DNA of 64,000 bases from Thiobacillus sp. SCUT-2 (GTDB lineage: Bacteria; Pseudomonadota; Gammaproteobacteria; Burkholderiales; Thiobacillaceae): NCBI RefSeq assembly GCF_035621355.1, contig NZ_CP141769.1:1798001-1862000 (forward strand), given 5' to 3'. Positions 10,301-17,646 of this stretch are shown one piece after another (position 1 is the stretch's first letter; the number at the start of each line of letters is the position of its first letter). A program made the position numbers and the translations under genes. The notes under the pieces were generated by a model. That model made no database searches. It had not been told where the DNA came from and saw only the letters and a list, made by a program, of their open reading frames with translations.

Positions 10301-10819
10301 GATTCGCGCGTCGCTGCCTTTGCCGGAGGCGCGGAAGTCAAGCACGCTGGCGCGAAGTTCGCGAAAGTTCCGCCGCATCAATAACGCAAGAACCCGTTCG
10401 GTTGGCGCGAAATTCTCATCGGCTTCGACGAGCGTCAGCAGCGAGAAAGCGCGAGCCGAGAGATGCGCGAGATGATAGCTCGCCGCTGCCATGATGAAGT
10501 GGAAGTCGCGATCCACCTCCTCGCGATTGCCTTTTGCGATCACCGCCTCAAGGGCGGCGGCGGCCTGCTCAAAGGCAGTTCGCGCCAGCGCGGCCTCCCC
10601 ACCGAGTTCACGCAGGCGAAGGCCCAACCCGAAAAGGGCGTACCCATAAGAATGCAGGTCAAAGCTGAGCTGCGGCGCAAAGGCCGGGGCATCTGGCGGG
10701 AGAACCCCGTCACGCCAGATGATCGCTCGCGCCTGACCGCGCGCTAGGAGGCGGCCGCGAAAACCAGCCGTTGCCGCTTCGGCGATGCCTACTGCGATTG
10801 CCTCAGGCGTTGTTGGCAT
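7310..10819 (-). CDS. hamB: HamB-like superfamily 2 helicase (Hachiman-type defence)
   Basis: This 1169-residue protein has an alpha-helical N-terminal region of about 300 residues. Helicase motifs follow: Q-like LWPSQIEAA (near 310), Walker A PTSAGKTR (near 330), DEGH (near 431), SAILP (motif III), and TLAQGLN with GRAGR (motif VI) near 660-720. DEGH and a GRAGR-type motif point to the Ski2-like branch. Its start lies 17 bases inside the preceding gene, which encodes a DUF1837/HamA-like nuclease. That two-gene layout is the Hachiman phage defence system, in which the helicase senses DNA and licenses the HamA nuclease. Other helicase-nuclease defence pairs remain possible because family assignment was made by eye. 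Confidence 0.7.
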   Translation of the reverse strand: MPTTPEAIAVGIAEAATAGFRGRLLARGQARAIIWRDGVLPPDAPAFAPQLSFDLHSYGYALFGLGLRLRELGGEAALARTAFEQAAAALEAVIAKGNREEVDRDFHFIMAAASYHLAHLSARAFSLLTLVEADENFAPTERVLALLMRRNFRELRASVLDFRASGKGSDARIAAGIQASLNQIEAAAELTDGNDFLFEGLDTALVDTFMSAMALFLIALERGEQPLLDQALERLRTGLSICSEMNMLPQWWVYRIAIHLLSDLWSSTFHERVPLQPVGGEAADWPRLRELFIALLQQRSKAEVDLWPSQIEAAIRAVDRSDDLVVSLPTSAGKTRIAELCILRCLASGKRVVFVTPLRALSAQTETTLQRTFGPLGKTVSALYGSIGVSGFDEDAIRERDIVVATPEKLDFALRNDPSLLDDVGLLVFDEGHMIGLNEREVRYEVQIQRLLRRADAHERRIVCLSAILPDGDQLDDFAGWLRRDHPGGLIKHDWRPTRLRFGEVVWASPTARLNLRVGEERPWVQRFLTGSAPPTWVPPKRRRTKLFPCDQRELCLATAWRLVEDGQTVLIFCPERRSVEPFAGVIVDLHGRGALRSLLEADTAVLNTAIALGEEWLGPDSAILKCLRLGVALHHGALPTAYRKEVESLLRDNVLKVTISSPTLAQGLNLSATAVVMHSLHRAGERIEISEFKNVIGRAGRAYVDVEGIVLFPMFDEIAKKRRNWESLINDLGARNMESGLVQLVAALLSRMNAHIGGDLNQLIEYVANNATEWTFPEVANEKPEDRERALANWERHVATLDTAVLSLIGENDIPDDGIEAALDDILQSSLWHRRLLRQNEQVQQVLKAGLASRSRLIWNQSTAASRRGYFLAGVGLETGQALDAIAADANLLLIQANGAILNDDAEEAIATITAIAERVFAFYPFTPDPMPANWRDIVRAWLLGQPLFGIAAGLESETLQFIEGGLVYRLPWAMEALRVRAAANGDTIDDFPLDVYELGLAVPAVETGTLNRSASILIQAGYSSRLGAIKAVIDTGATFRTGQELRQWLSSEAVAAWSAQPDWPTPETKAMWTEFAQSFNPRDSRTWADRRYRAAVTWFGVPPPPDTPVHIHHWAGQPSVLSADGTPLGTVQAALNPGRAGLVRAQVSQDVSKIELAYLGPDDLSGA

Positions 10820-11582
10820 CGGCGATTACTCGATCATAGACTGCGCCGATAAAGGCGGCGTGCCCCTCGACGCGCAGGCCGACCCCCCACTGATTGATTG
10901 GTCCAGGGTAGGCCTGAAGAGAAGCGGTTAGCATGGCGTCCGGCGCGTTGCCGGAAAAGGTGAAAAGCAGATGCCGGACATTTTGCAGCGGGATGCCGTG
11001 CTTCAGCAGCGCATCATCGATCGCGTCGGCGAGCGGTAGATTATTTAGTTCGAGAAGTCGGGCCGAAATGAAGGATAGCGCGTGCGCGGATGGCAGTCCG
11101 CCATCCTTGTCCAGGCCGGCCCGCGCCTCCGTGAGGACTTGGGCGGTGAGCGTGACGCGGCTCTTGGCTTCCGTCTTCAAGAAATGAAGGCGTTGGGTTT
11201 GGGCATCCAGAAGGATGCCTATCACGTCGTCGCCGCGCATCGCCATATTGCGATGGTCTTTCCAGCGCAGGCGCTTGATCGGGGCGCGATAGCCGCCGCT
11301 ATGCGCATCGATCCATTCCGTGGCGTAGATTTCGCCAAGGTCGCCGGAACGGATCGCCTTCGTTGTTGGGAGCATGCCCTGGATCAACGCTGCCGCAGCC
11401 GGCTTGCCGAGACGCGCGAGAGCGCGCGCCACCTGCTCTTCTGACGCATAGTGCCCTGGCACAATGGCCGCGGTCGCCTGGACCCCCGTTGAGAGGCTTG
11501 CCGCCTGTCCGGTCATCACTCTGCGGAAGTGGTTCCCGACCGCCTCGTCGACTGAAACGCACCAATCGTTGAACTGCACCAC
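10803..11582 (-). CDS. hamA: HamA-like DUF1837 nuclease (Hachiman-type defence)
   Basis: The product has 259 residues from a GTG start at 11582, with GGGAG seven bases upstream. The central block reads GDLGEIYATEWI (near 80), then GDDVIGI (near 116), then KTEAKSR (near 136). This is a D ... E-x-K nuclease core of the kind described for HamA/DUF1837, which degrades DNA when released by HamB. The rest is helical. The gene overlaps hamB by 17 bases, which fixes the stoichiometry through coupled translation. The identification rests on motif layout and gene order. Confidence 0.7.
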   Translation of the reverse strand: MVQFNDWCVSVDEAVGNHFRRVMTGQAASLSTGVQATAAIVPGHYASEEQVARALARLGKPAAAALIQGMLPTTKAIRSGDLGEIYATEWIDAHSGGYRAPIKRLRWKDHRNMAMRGDDVIGILLDAQTQRLHFLKTEAKSRVTLTAQVLTEARAGLDKDGGLPSAHALSFISARLLELNNLPLADAIDDALLKHGIPLQNVRHLLFTFSGNAPDAMLTASLQAYPGPINQWGVGLRVEGHAAFIGAVYDRVIADANNA

Positions 11583-11702
11583 GCTTTTTCTCCCGGTCAG
11601 CGAGAAAAGAGATCGCGGACACGAGCTACGGGCGAGCCGGTTTCAGGAGCTCGGCGATGCTTGTTAATGCCGACGAATATCTCTTTGATCATCACACAGT
11701 CC

Positions 11703-12599
11703 CTATCCGATCCGTCCGAGAAGTTGCTCGATCACGTCGCTTGCCTCGCGCTGCCGCAACGCCCTCGCCTCGCGCAGTTCGGGTTCGTCGCCTTCGCCAA
11801 GCTCAAACTTCGCGACCGACACAGGACCATCCTTGCGGTAGCCTTCGGTCTTGTCGTCCTGCGCAAAACGGTCGCGCAGGATTGACAGAGAAGCCTTGAC
11901 CACGTCGCCGTGCTTACCTGCCAGCTCCTTGCGGAAGGCCTCGGCGACGGCTTTCGCCCCCTCGGGTGCATGTTCAATGCAATAGATCAGGTCGTGCGCG
12001 TCCTTGCGCTCGAAGCGCTGGTCGAACGCGAACGACTTCAGGCAGGTGAAGCTGACCAGGTTGGCATGCTTGATCTGCTCCGTGGCGATGCCGTTGCCAC
12101 CGAGCAGTTCGGCTTGGATCTCGGTAACTTGGTGAAGGTCGAAGACGATGGACGAATGAGGAATGTTCAGTGCCGAGATCGTGCCTTCGGTCGGCAACGG
12201 CTGTACCCTGCCGCCGGCGATGTCCGGCGCATCCGCCAGCAGTTCCAGCACCATCAGCGCACCGTGTTCCGTGCGGGTCTGCCAACGCCAGGAGAGCTTT
12301 GTCCTGGCGCTGTTTTCGGCCCGCTCGAAGCCCATCTTCTTGAGGTTATCCTCAAGCGTGTGATACGCCTCGGTATCGGCCAGGATTTGCAGGTCAATCA
12401 CGATGTCGACATCGAGCGTGCCCGCATGTGCTGGCACCACCGGCGGCCTGGCCGCGACCAAGTACCTCGGAGTGAGACCGCCGACTAGGTAGACGGAGTC
12501 CTTCCAAGGCCCGAGCCCGCGCAGCAGCGTCACGAGAACGCGTTCGCAGTCGAGCGTGTACTGATCGCTGTAGCCATCGAGCGTCGCGGGTTTGGCCAT
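11703..12599 (-). CDS. AbiEii-like nucleotidyltransferase toxin
   Basis: The product has 298 residues from the ATG at 12599. The frame is open further upstream, but that stretch belongs to the preceding gene. The nucleotidyltransferase signature is clear: VYLVGGLTPRYL near residue 36, then LDVDIVID near 63 giving the paired aspartates. This is the AbiEii/type IV toxin fold, which in studied members transfers nucleotides to tRNA acceptor ends and stops growth. The start codon shares a base with the stop of the AbiEi-like gene (TAATG), a typical antitoxin-first toxin-antitoxin arrangement. Phage exclusion is inferred. Confidence 0.75.
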   Translation of the reverse strand: MAKPATLDGYSDQYTLDCERVLVTLLRGLGPWKDSVYLVGGLTPRYLVAARPPVVPAHAGTLDVDIVIDLQILADTEAYHTLEDNLKKMGFERAENSARTKLSWRWQTRTEHGALMVLELLADAPDIAGGRVQPLPTEGTISALNIPHSSIVFDLHQVTEIQAELLGGNGIATEQIKHANLVSFTCLKSFAFDQRFERKDAHDLIYCIEHAPEGAKAVAEAFRKELAGKHGDVVKASLSILRDRFAQDDKTEGYRKDGPVSVAKFELGEGDEPELREARALRQREASDVIEQLLGRIG

Positions 12600-13678
12600 T
12601 AGAAACCTAGCCTTTCTCGACGCAGGTGCTCCGCCATCTCTTTGGTCCGGCCCTCGCCGCGCAACAAATCGAGATAAACCTGAATGGGACTCGCCAGCCA
12701 AACACCGCCGACTTGCTGGCGGAACAACAGTTCTCCCGCCGATTTCGTCTCGATGACCGCGAGGTTCGCCCCTTCATTGACGACGCGTGCATCCAGTTCG
12801 GCCATCGCCGTGTCGGCCCCAGCGCCGGGTAATAACCGGGTCCGCACCTGTGAGATACCGGATAGAAAGGGGGCATAGCGCTGTGCGGCGGCTTCGTGGC
12901 TCACAGCGTAACTGACCTGATACGCATCGAAGACCTGGCCGAGCCGCTCGATCAGGGCATCGAACTTTAGGCCTGGCACGTAGTAGCGACGTAGTGCCGG
13001 TACGCGCTGCGTGGCAAGCTGCTTGGCCCAGGCGTCGAGCAATGCACCGGGTTCACGAAGATGGCGTTCCTTGCTCGGCCCCTGCCCACGCGATACCAGC
13101 CAGTCGAACCGCTCCAGCTCACCCAGCACATCGGAAGCGGTTGACGGCGCCACCTGTGCCTTCTCGGCCACCTCGGTGACACCGAACCATTCCTCGTGAT
13201 TGATCAAAAGCGCATGCAGCACTTGGGCGCGCCGCCCTGAAAACAACGACCGCACCGATTTTTCCAAGGTCTTCGGAGGTGGCTTGTCGATGAAGACGAA
13301 GGCGCCGGAGGCCGGTAAGAATAGGCTTCCGCCGCTGTCGTAATAGCCGATACGCTCGGCCCTGAGCAGTTCCTTCGCCCCAGGCGAAAGGGATTCGGCA
13401 ATGAGCAGGTACTGTGCGTCGGCATATTGGCCGTGGTGCAGCGACTTGAATTGCCACAACACCTGGCGCACATCTCGGGGGTAAACCGTCTTCTTTACTT
13501 CGACCAGCAAGACGATCGACTTGCCGGCGACGTGCAGATCGATCTTGGCGTCGAGTCGGTCGGCGGCCTGCACAGCGGGTTCCAGTGAATCCAACTCGGC
13601 ATGCGCGTCCGGCAGCTCCCGGAGTGATTCCAGGAACTGCTCGATCATGGCTTGTTCGGCAGCGTGCGATTCGATCAT
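12599..13678 (-). CDS. AbiEi-like antitoxin with N-terminal nuclease-fold domain and HTH
   Basis: Residues 30-110 include DAKIDLHV and VLLVEVKKTVYPRDVRQVLWQF, which look like a PD-(D/E)XK-type fold (D ... E-x-K). Residues about 160-195 form a winged helix-turn-helix (FGVTEVAEKAQVAPSTASDVLGEL), and the C-terminal third ends in a region typical of AbiEi-family antitoxins. It would bind the repeats upstream of its own start and repress the pair, and neutralise the downstream toxin. At 359 residues it is longer than a minimal AbiEi (about 200). The nuclease-like domain is a known variant of the family but its activity is untested. Confidence 0.7.
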   Translation of the reverse strand: MIESHAAEQAMIEQFLESLRELPDAHAELDSLEPAVQAADRLDAKIDLHVAGKSIVLLVEVKKTVYPRDVRQVLWQFKSLHHGQYADAQYLLIAESLSPGAKELLRAERIGYYDSGGSLFLPASGAFVFIDKPPPKTLEKSVRSLFSGRRAQVLHALLINHEEWFGVTEVAEKAQVAPSTASDVLGELERFDWLVSRGQGPSKERHLREPGALLDAWAKQLATQRVPALRRYYVPGLKFDALIERLGQVFDAYQVSYAVSHEAAAQRYAPFLSGISQVRTRLLPGAGADTAMAELDARVVNEGANLAVIETKSAGELLFRQQVGGVWLASPIQVYLDLLRGEGRTKEMAEHLRRERLGF

Positions 13679-13699
13679 GGCCAGCCATTATTCCCTGTA

Positions 13700-13761
13700 C
13701 AGCGAATAATGCAACAATACCGAATATTCGACAAGAAAGCAATATTCGCTGACCAGCGAAT
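13700..13761. promoter_or_regulatory. Repeated operator of the AbiEi/AbiEii-like operon
   Basis: Four related sites occur in 62 bases: CAGCGAATA at 13700, CGAATATTCG (self-complementary) at 13721, AATATTCGCTG at 13741 and CAGCGAAT at 13754. The first and third are inverted copies of one another. They lie 20-85 bases upstream of the antitoxin gene, where autorepressing AbiEi antitoxins bind. Confidence 0.6.
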
Positions 13762-13841
13762 TTGCCATGCGAGTACCGCTCTCGGGTTTCACAAAATCAA
13801 GTCGTTCTTGCCGTCGGTCTCCCGCTCATGGCCTTTGCGCA

Positions 13842-14252
13842 TCAGGCGCGTGCTGCGAAAACCAGAAGACTAAACACGCTCCCCAAGAACGCCCATTGTC
13901 GCAACTGAGGACTTTCGATCGGCAACCCGTGCGCATAATGAGCGAAGTGCTCACAGTTGAAACCGGCCCACGAATATTTCTGCCCTCGCTTCAACCGGGC
14001 ACGGTGCATGACGATGGCCGGCGGAAGCGACCCTGGATAGCCATCGATCCTCACTTGGCGTCCTTGCGCAAATGCGTGGAACGCCTGTTCCACAAAGCCC
14101 TGCTCTTGGGCCGAAAATGCTAGAACACCTCTCTCGCCCTCGATATGGTGATCACTGAGTAACCCCACATGGTCGTACCAACCATGGCGTACACGAATGA
14201 CCGTACCGGCAGGAAGTCCCCAGATGTCTTGCTGATTATTGGTGTGGATCAT
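13842..14252 (-). CDS. LRAT/NlpC-P60-like hydrolase with C-terminal membrane segment
   Basis: The product has 136 residues; the start at 14252 has a GAGG seven bases upstream. H28 sits in YDHVGLL and C100 in the block FNCEHFAHYA. This His plus NCEHF pattern is the active site of LRAT-domain (lecithin:retinol acyltransferase-like, NlpC/P60 clan) proteins, which form acyl- or peptidyl-thioester intermediates on the cysteine. A hydrophobic C-terminus (residues 120-135) may tether it to the membrane. It is divergent from an HTH gene that also ends in a membrane segment, so the two probably form a regulated pair. The substrate is unknown. Confidence 0.65.
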   Translation of the reverse strand: MIHTNNQQDIWGLPAGTVIRVRHGWYDHVGLLSDHHIEGERGVLAFSAQEQGFVEQAFHAFAQGRQVRIDGYPGSLPPAIVMHRARLKRGQKYSWAGFNCEHFAHYAHGLPIESPQLRQWAFLGSVFSLLVFAARA

Positions 14253-14291
14253 GATATCCTCTCGTTAAACATATTTGCATTAAACGCATAC

Positions 14292-14657
14292 ATGCGCAAG
14301 GAGTCAATCCCCCATCCACGGCCGGTTGTTACCTACCCCTCCCTGGTGGGTAAGATACTCGCGCAGCAGCGCGAGATTCGTGGCATCAAGCAAGGCGCCA
14401 TCGCGGAGGCGCTTGGCCTATCACAATCGGCCTATTCGAGGCTGGAGTCCGGCGAATCAGTACTCAATCTGTCGCAGTTGCGTAACATCAGCACACAACT
14501 ACACCTTCAACCTGCGCAAGTTCTGAGCTTGGCAGATCAATACGAAACACAATTGAGCTTGCAAGGAGTTGCCGTCATCGCCGAGAAGCCCGACAACCCT
14601 GCGGCCGTCGCCATAGGCTTGGGCCTGCTCGCAGCCCTTCTATTGGGCAGCAGATAG
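14292..14657 (+). CDS. XRE-type HTH protein with C-terminal membrane anchor
   Basis: The start at 14292 gives 121 residues; an in-frame start at 14169 would overlap the divergent gene and is unlikely. Residues 18-75 form an XRE helix-turn-helix (LVGKILAQQREIRGIKQGAI, then LSQSAYSRLESGE). The last 18 residues (AAVAIGLGLLAALLLGSR) are a membrane segment, which is rare for an XRE repressor. The 39-base gap to the divergent gene has two TTAAAC/ATTAAAC copies that could be its operator. A membrane-held regulator paired with an LRAT-like enzyme suggests sensing at the envelope, an inference. Confidence 0.65.
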   Translation: MRKESIPHPRPVVTYPSLVGKILAQQREIRGIKQGAIAEALGLSQSAYSRLESGESVLNLSQLRNISTQLHLQPAQVLSLADQYETQLSLQGVAVIAEKPDNPAAVAIGLGLLAALLLGSR

Positions 14658-14686
14658 CGAGATGCGAGCGAGAAGGCAGTTCGACT

Positions 14687-15982
14687 ATGGATGAAGCGGT
14701 CGTCGTCTTTTCCCGAAAAGGTCTCTTTCAAACACGCATCACCGCGCGCGAGGTCCGTAGCCGCGAGCACGCCCGTAAACTATGGCCCTTGGTCGCGCCT
14801 GGTGCCATCCATCAGATGGTGACCTGGGTAAGCCCCTCCTTCGAAAACGACAAGCTACGTAGGCGCTCCCACTTCCGCCAACTACCCGCAGAGAAGACCT
14901 ACGACATCAAGACGCAGTTCGAAGAAGAAGAAACCAGCCGGCAGCACGCCGTACATGAGAGTCCCGAACACCGGCGCGCGAAGGAGTTGATCGCCGCCGA
15001 GTTGGCGCGCCGGCTTGCGGCTGGTCTTGCGATGCCGTGGGCGTTCAAGGACGCCGAGGCATCGGACTATCCCTTAGAGGGCAATCTGCTGCTCGGCGCC
15101 GATCAGGTCGTTACCGAACACACACTGAATACACCCTTCGGTAGTCGGTTTCGTCTCGACATCGCGGTACTCGGGCCGCCGATCCAGACCGAGCCCATGG
15201 TGCTCGGTGGTGTTGAAATCGAACTAGGACACGCCTTCGACGGGCGAAAAGCCCTGATCGGCAAATCACTGGGCTTTGCACTCATTTCCATCGACATTAC
15301 CGAGATGACGGTGGACGACATCAATGCGCAGTGGGCCGAACAGGCATTGACCGCTACAACGCGCAGCCACGAGCAGGGCCGCCGACAAACTTACATCTAC
15401 CTCCACGATCTTCTATATCCGCTTTACGCCCAGTTGCCGACGTTTCTAGACAGGGAACAACGGCACCAGTACCTGATGTTTGCAGACGATGCCACCTTGC
15501 GCAAGCTGATGAACTGGATGAAGCTACTAGCGAAGACACTGGACTACCCAAGCGGCTCGGTAGCCGTCGCCATCGTCAACGGCAAGAGCGAACAGTCGCG
15601 CAAGATGCTGGAGCATGCGGGCCAGGTGGTCGGCCCCGATTGGGAACAGTTCAACAACCATCAATGCCTGCGTCTGACCGTCCCGCGCCCTAAGAGCCCC
15701 GCAGACCTGCAGGCCCATCGCTTTCACATGACGATGGCACGGCTACTGTTGTCGCACGCCGATGCGCTTGTGGGTTACAAATACCGCAATGGCGTGGACA
15801 ACGACCATCCCGAGGACGATGTCTGGGTCGCGCATCGCTGGATTGCCGACCAGAAAATTCATACGCAGCACCGCGTATTACCCAAACGCCTGGCCGAACC
15901 GATCAATCGATTGATGAAGGTAGTTTCCGACCTGCAGCGCAGCCATGACAGCGGCGGTACTTCTATTGCGGAGATTGGTTAA
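14687..15982 (+). CDS. Unknown protein with nuclease-like centre, first gene of a two-gene module
   Basis: The product has 431 residues and the family is not recognised. Residues 85-180 contain SPEHRRAKELIAAELARRL, then FRLDIAVLG, then GGVEIELGH with a lysine a few residues later. The order H..K, R-x-DIAV, VEIE recalls CoiA-like and other PD-(D/E)XK nucleases. The C-terminal half has no motif that can be named. The next gene starts three bases after its stop, so both are co-transcribed and probably work together. The setting between other defence modules suggests a defence role, but nothing in the sequence proves it. Confidence 0.5.
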   Translation: MDEAVVVFSRKGLFQTRITAREVRSREHARKLWPLVAPGAIHQMVTWVSPSFENDKLRRRSHFRQLPAEKTYDIKTQFEEEETSRQHAVHESPEHRRAKELIAAELARRLAAGLAMPWAFKDAEASDYPLEGNLLLGADQVVTEHTLNTPFGSRFRLDIAVLGPPIQTEPMVLGGVEIELGHAFDGRKALIGKSLGFALISIDITEMTVDDINAQWAEQALTATTRSHEQGRRQTYIYLHDLLYPLYAQLPTFLDREQRHQYLMFADDATLRKLMNWMKLLAKTLDYPSGSVAVAIVNGKSEQSRKMLEHAGQVVGPDWEQFNNHQCLRLTVPRPKSPADLQAHRFHMTMARLLLSHADALVGYKYRNGVDNDHPEDDVWVAHRWIADQKIHTQHRVLPKRLAEPINRLMKVVSDLQRSHDSGGTSIAEIG

Positions 15983-15985
15983 CCG

Positions 15986-17329
15986 ATGCCTAGCTCTCAA
16001 GACCGAACATGGCTCGACGCGCTACGGCAGCACGTGCAGACAAAGCCTTGCGTGATTCTTCGCCTGGACGAGAACGACAGCGGTCAGCTCCATGCCTCGC
16101 GGCGTGGACTGAACGAGTTCACGCTGGCGCGCGCACATGAACTGTGTGCCGACATCAAGACGCCCACGATCTGCCTGATTTTTGGGAAACTCTCCGAATG
16201 GGCCACCCCTGAAAAGATCGAACACTTTGCCTACATCGGTCTTGTCAGTTCACGCAGTCCGGTCACCACGCTGGAGACGCGCATCAAGATCAAGCGTGCG
16301 GTCAGCATGGCGCCCGATACGGAGCAAGCCGTGTCAGCGCTGCTCAATGGCACAACCCATGCGACACAACTGCAAAAGAAATTGCGGTCTTCAGCGGATG
16401 TACTCGTGCTATCGCCAAAGCTGAGCGGCGCTCTAATTGATGCGCTCGTGGCAATTTCGGCGAACCAAGGGCCGATTCGCGCGGTGGCCGAATCCCTCAC
16501 AGCACCCAAGCGCTACGCTAATTTCGCTGCCGTGCAAGAGGATGCTGTGCAGACCGCACTCAAAGCGTTCGGCTTGGCAGCCAGCGACCGTGCCAGTCGT
16601 ATTGATTTGGTCGAATCGCAATCCACGGCGCTGGCGCGCGTACCTCTGATGGAAGACTCAGTGATCGAACATGATGCACGCGCTGTCCCTGGCTATACGC
16701 TCTCGGTGAGCCATATCACCGGGCGCGCCTTGTTTGAGAAAGGTGCCGACAAACTTGAAGTATTCACCGCCAACCGACGTGACCTGGAGCATGTCTTCGG
16801 CGTGGATCTCATCTACCTCAACCTCACGAAGAAAAACATCGTGATGGTGCAGTACAAGATGCTGGAGCCGAATGGACGCTTGGGCGAACCCACCGACTGG
16901 CTCTACCGTCCCGACTCGAAGATGGCCGATGAGGTGCGGCGCATGCACGCCTTCGCCGCCACACACGCGGCGGGACCACTCGAATACCGTTTGAATCCCG
17001 CCGTGTTTTACCTGAAGTTCGTGCGGCGCAATGGCAGTTTGGCCAACGGCAGCATCATCACGCCAATTGATCACTATGAACGCCTGTTGCAGGACCCATC
17101 CTGCAAAGGACCGCACGGGGCATTTCGGATCAGCTACAACACACTCGGTGGCCGCTACATCCGTCAGGGCGCGTTTCTCGATCTCATTCAATCGGGTTAT
17201 ATAGGCGCGTACGCCGACACAACCGCAGCGCTCGTCACTTTGGTCGAGGCTGTTCTGAGTGGCGATCGAGCAGTAGTCGCGGCCGTTCAATCATCACGGC
17301 ATGGCCCCGACGAAGCGATTGCCCATTAG
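15986..17329 (+). CDS. Unknown protein with Q-x-K nuclease-like motif, second gene of a two-gene module
   Basis: The product has 447 residues and the family is not recognised. Near residues 270-290 it reads VFGVDLIYLN followed by IVMVQYKM, an Asp then Q-x-K pattern like that of Mrr-type PD-(D/E)XK enzymes in which Gln replaces the acid. The first 200 residues are a separate domain (DALRQHVQT, FTLARAHEL, GLVSSRSPVTTLETR). It follows the previous gene by three bases. Two proteins with different nuclease-like cores in tandem could be a two-subunit restriction or abortive infection complex; this is inference only. Confidence 0.5.
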   Translation: MPSSQDRTWLDALRQHVQTKPCVILRLDENDSGQLHASRRGLNEFTLARAHELCADIKTPTICLIFGKLSEWATPEKIEHFAYIGLVSSRSPVTTLETRIKIKRAVSMAPDTEQAVSALLNGTTHATQLQKKLRSSADVLVLSPKLSGALIDALVAISANQGPIRAVAESLTAPKRYANFAAVQEDAVQTALKAFGLAASDRASRIDLVESQSTALARVPLMEDSVIEHDARAVPGYTLSVSHITGRALFEKGADKLEVFTANRRDLEHVFGVDLIYLNLTKKNIVMVQYKMLEPNGRLGEPTDWLYRPDSKMADEVRRMHAFAATHAAGPLEYRLNPAVFYLKFVRRNGSLANGSIITPIDHYERLLQDPSCKGPHGAFRISYNTLGGRYIRQGAFLDLIQSGYIGAYADTTAALVTLVEAVLSGDRAVVAAVQSSRHGPDEAIAH

Positions 17330-17378
17330 GGAAGCGTACAGGCAAACGCTCAACATACTCGGCTGCGCCGCACGAAAA

Positions 17379-17627
17379 TCAGCGAGCCTTGTTCGACTGA
17401 CTCAGAACTGACGCAGCCAGTTCCTTCGTTTCGTCTGCATAGTGCTTACTGGCAAGCACTTTTGCAGCCAGGTCTTCCATCTCCGCCCCGGTCTGTTTGC
17501 TACCGTTGCGCTGCGCAAGCGCCGACGCTGCGAGGCTCTTGGCTGTCTGGGAGGCGCGCTCATTTTGCAAGGTCTCCGCCGCCAGCGTAGCGATGCGAGA
17601 AGACGTTTGCTTTGTGTTTTTCGACAT
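17379..17627 (-). CDS. Small alanine-rich helical protein
   Basis: The product has 82 residues, with AGGAG six bases upstream of the ATG at 17627. It is almost entirely predicted helix, with three loosely repeated segments of the form LAA-x-x-L ... S-x-x-A-K (LAAETLQN, LAASALAQ, LAASVLSQ). No catalytic motif or membrane segment is seen. It lies downstream of, and on the same strand as, the ImmA/IrrE-type gene (20-base gap), so it may be the last gene of that operon. Function unknown. Confidence 0.55.
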   Translation of the reverse strand: MSKNTKQTSSRIATLAAETLQNERASQTAKSLAASALAQRNGSKQTGAEMEDLAAKVLASKHYADETKELAASVLSQSNKAR

Positions 17628-17646
17628 GTCGATCTCCTGTGGTGAA

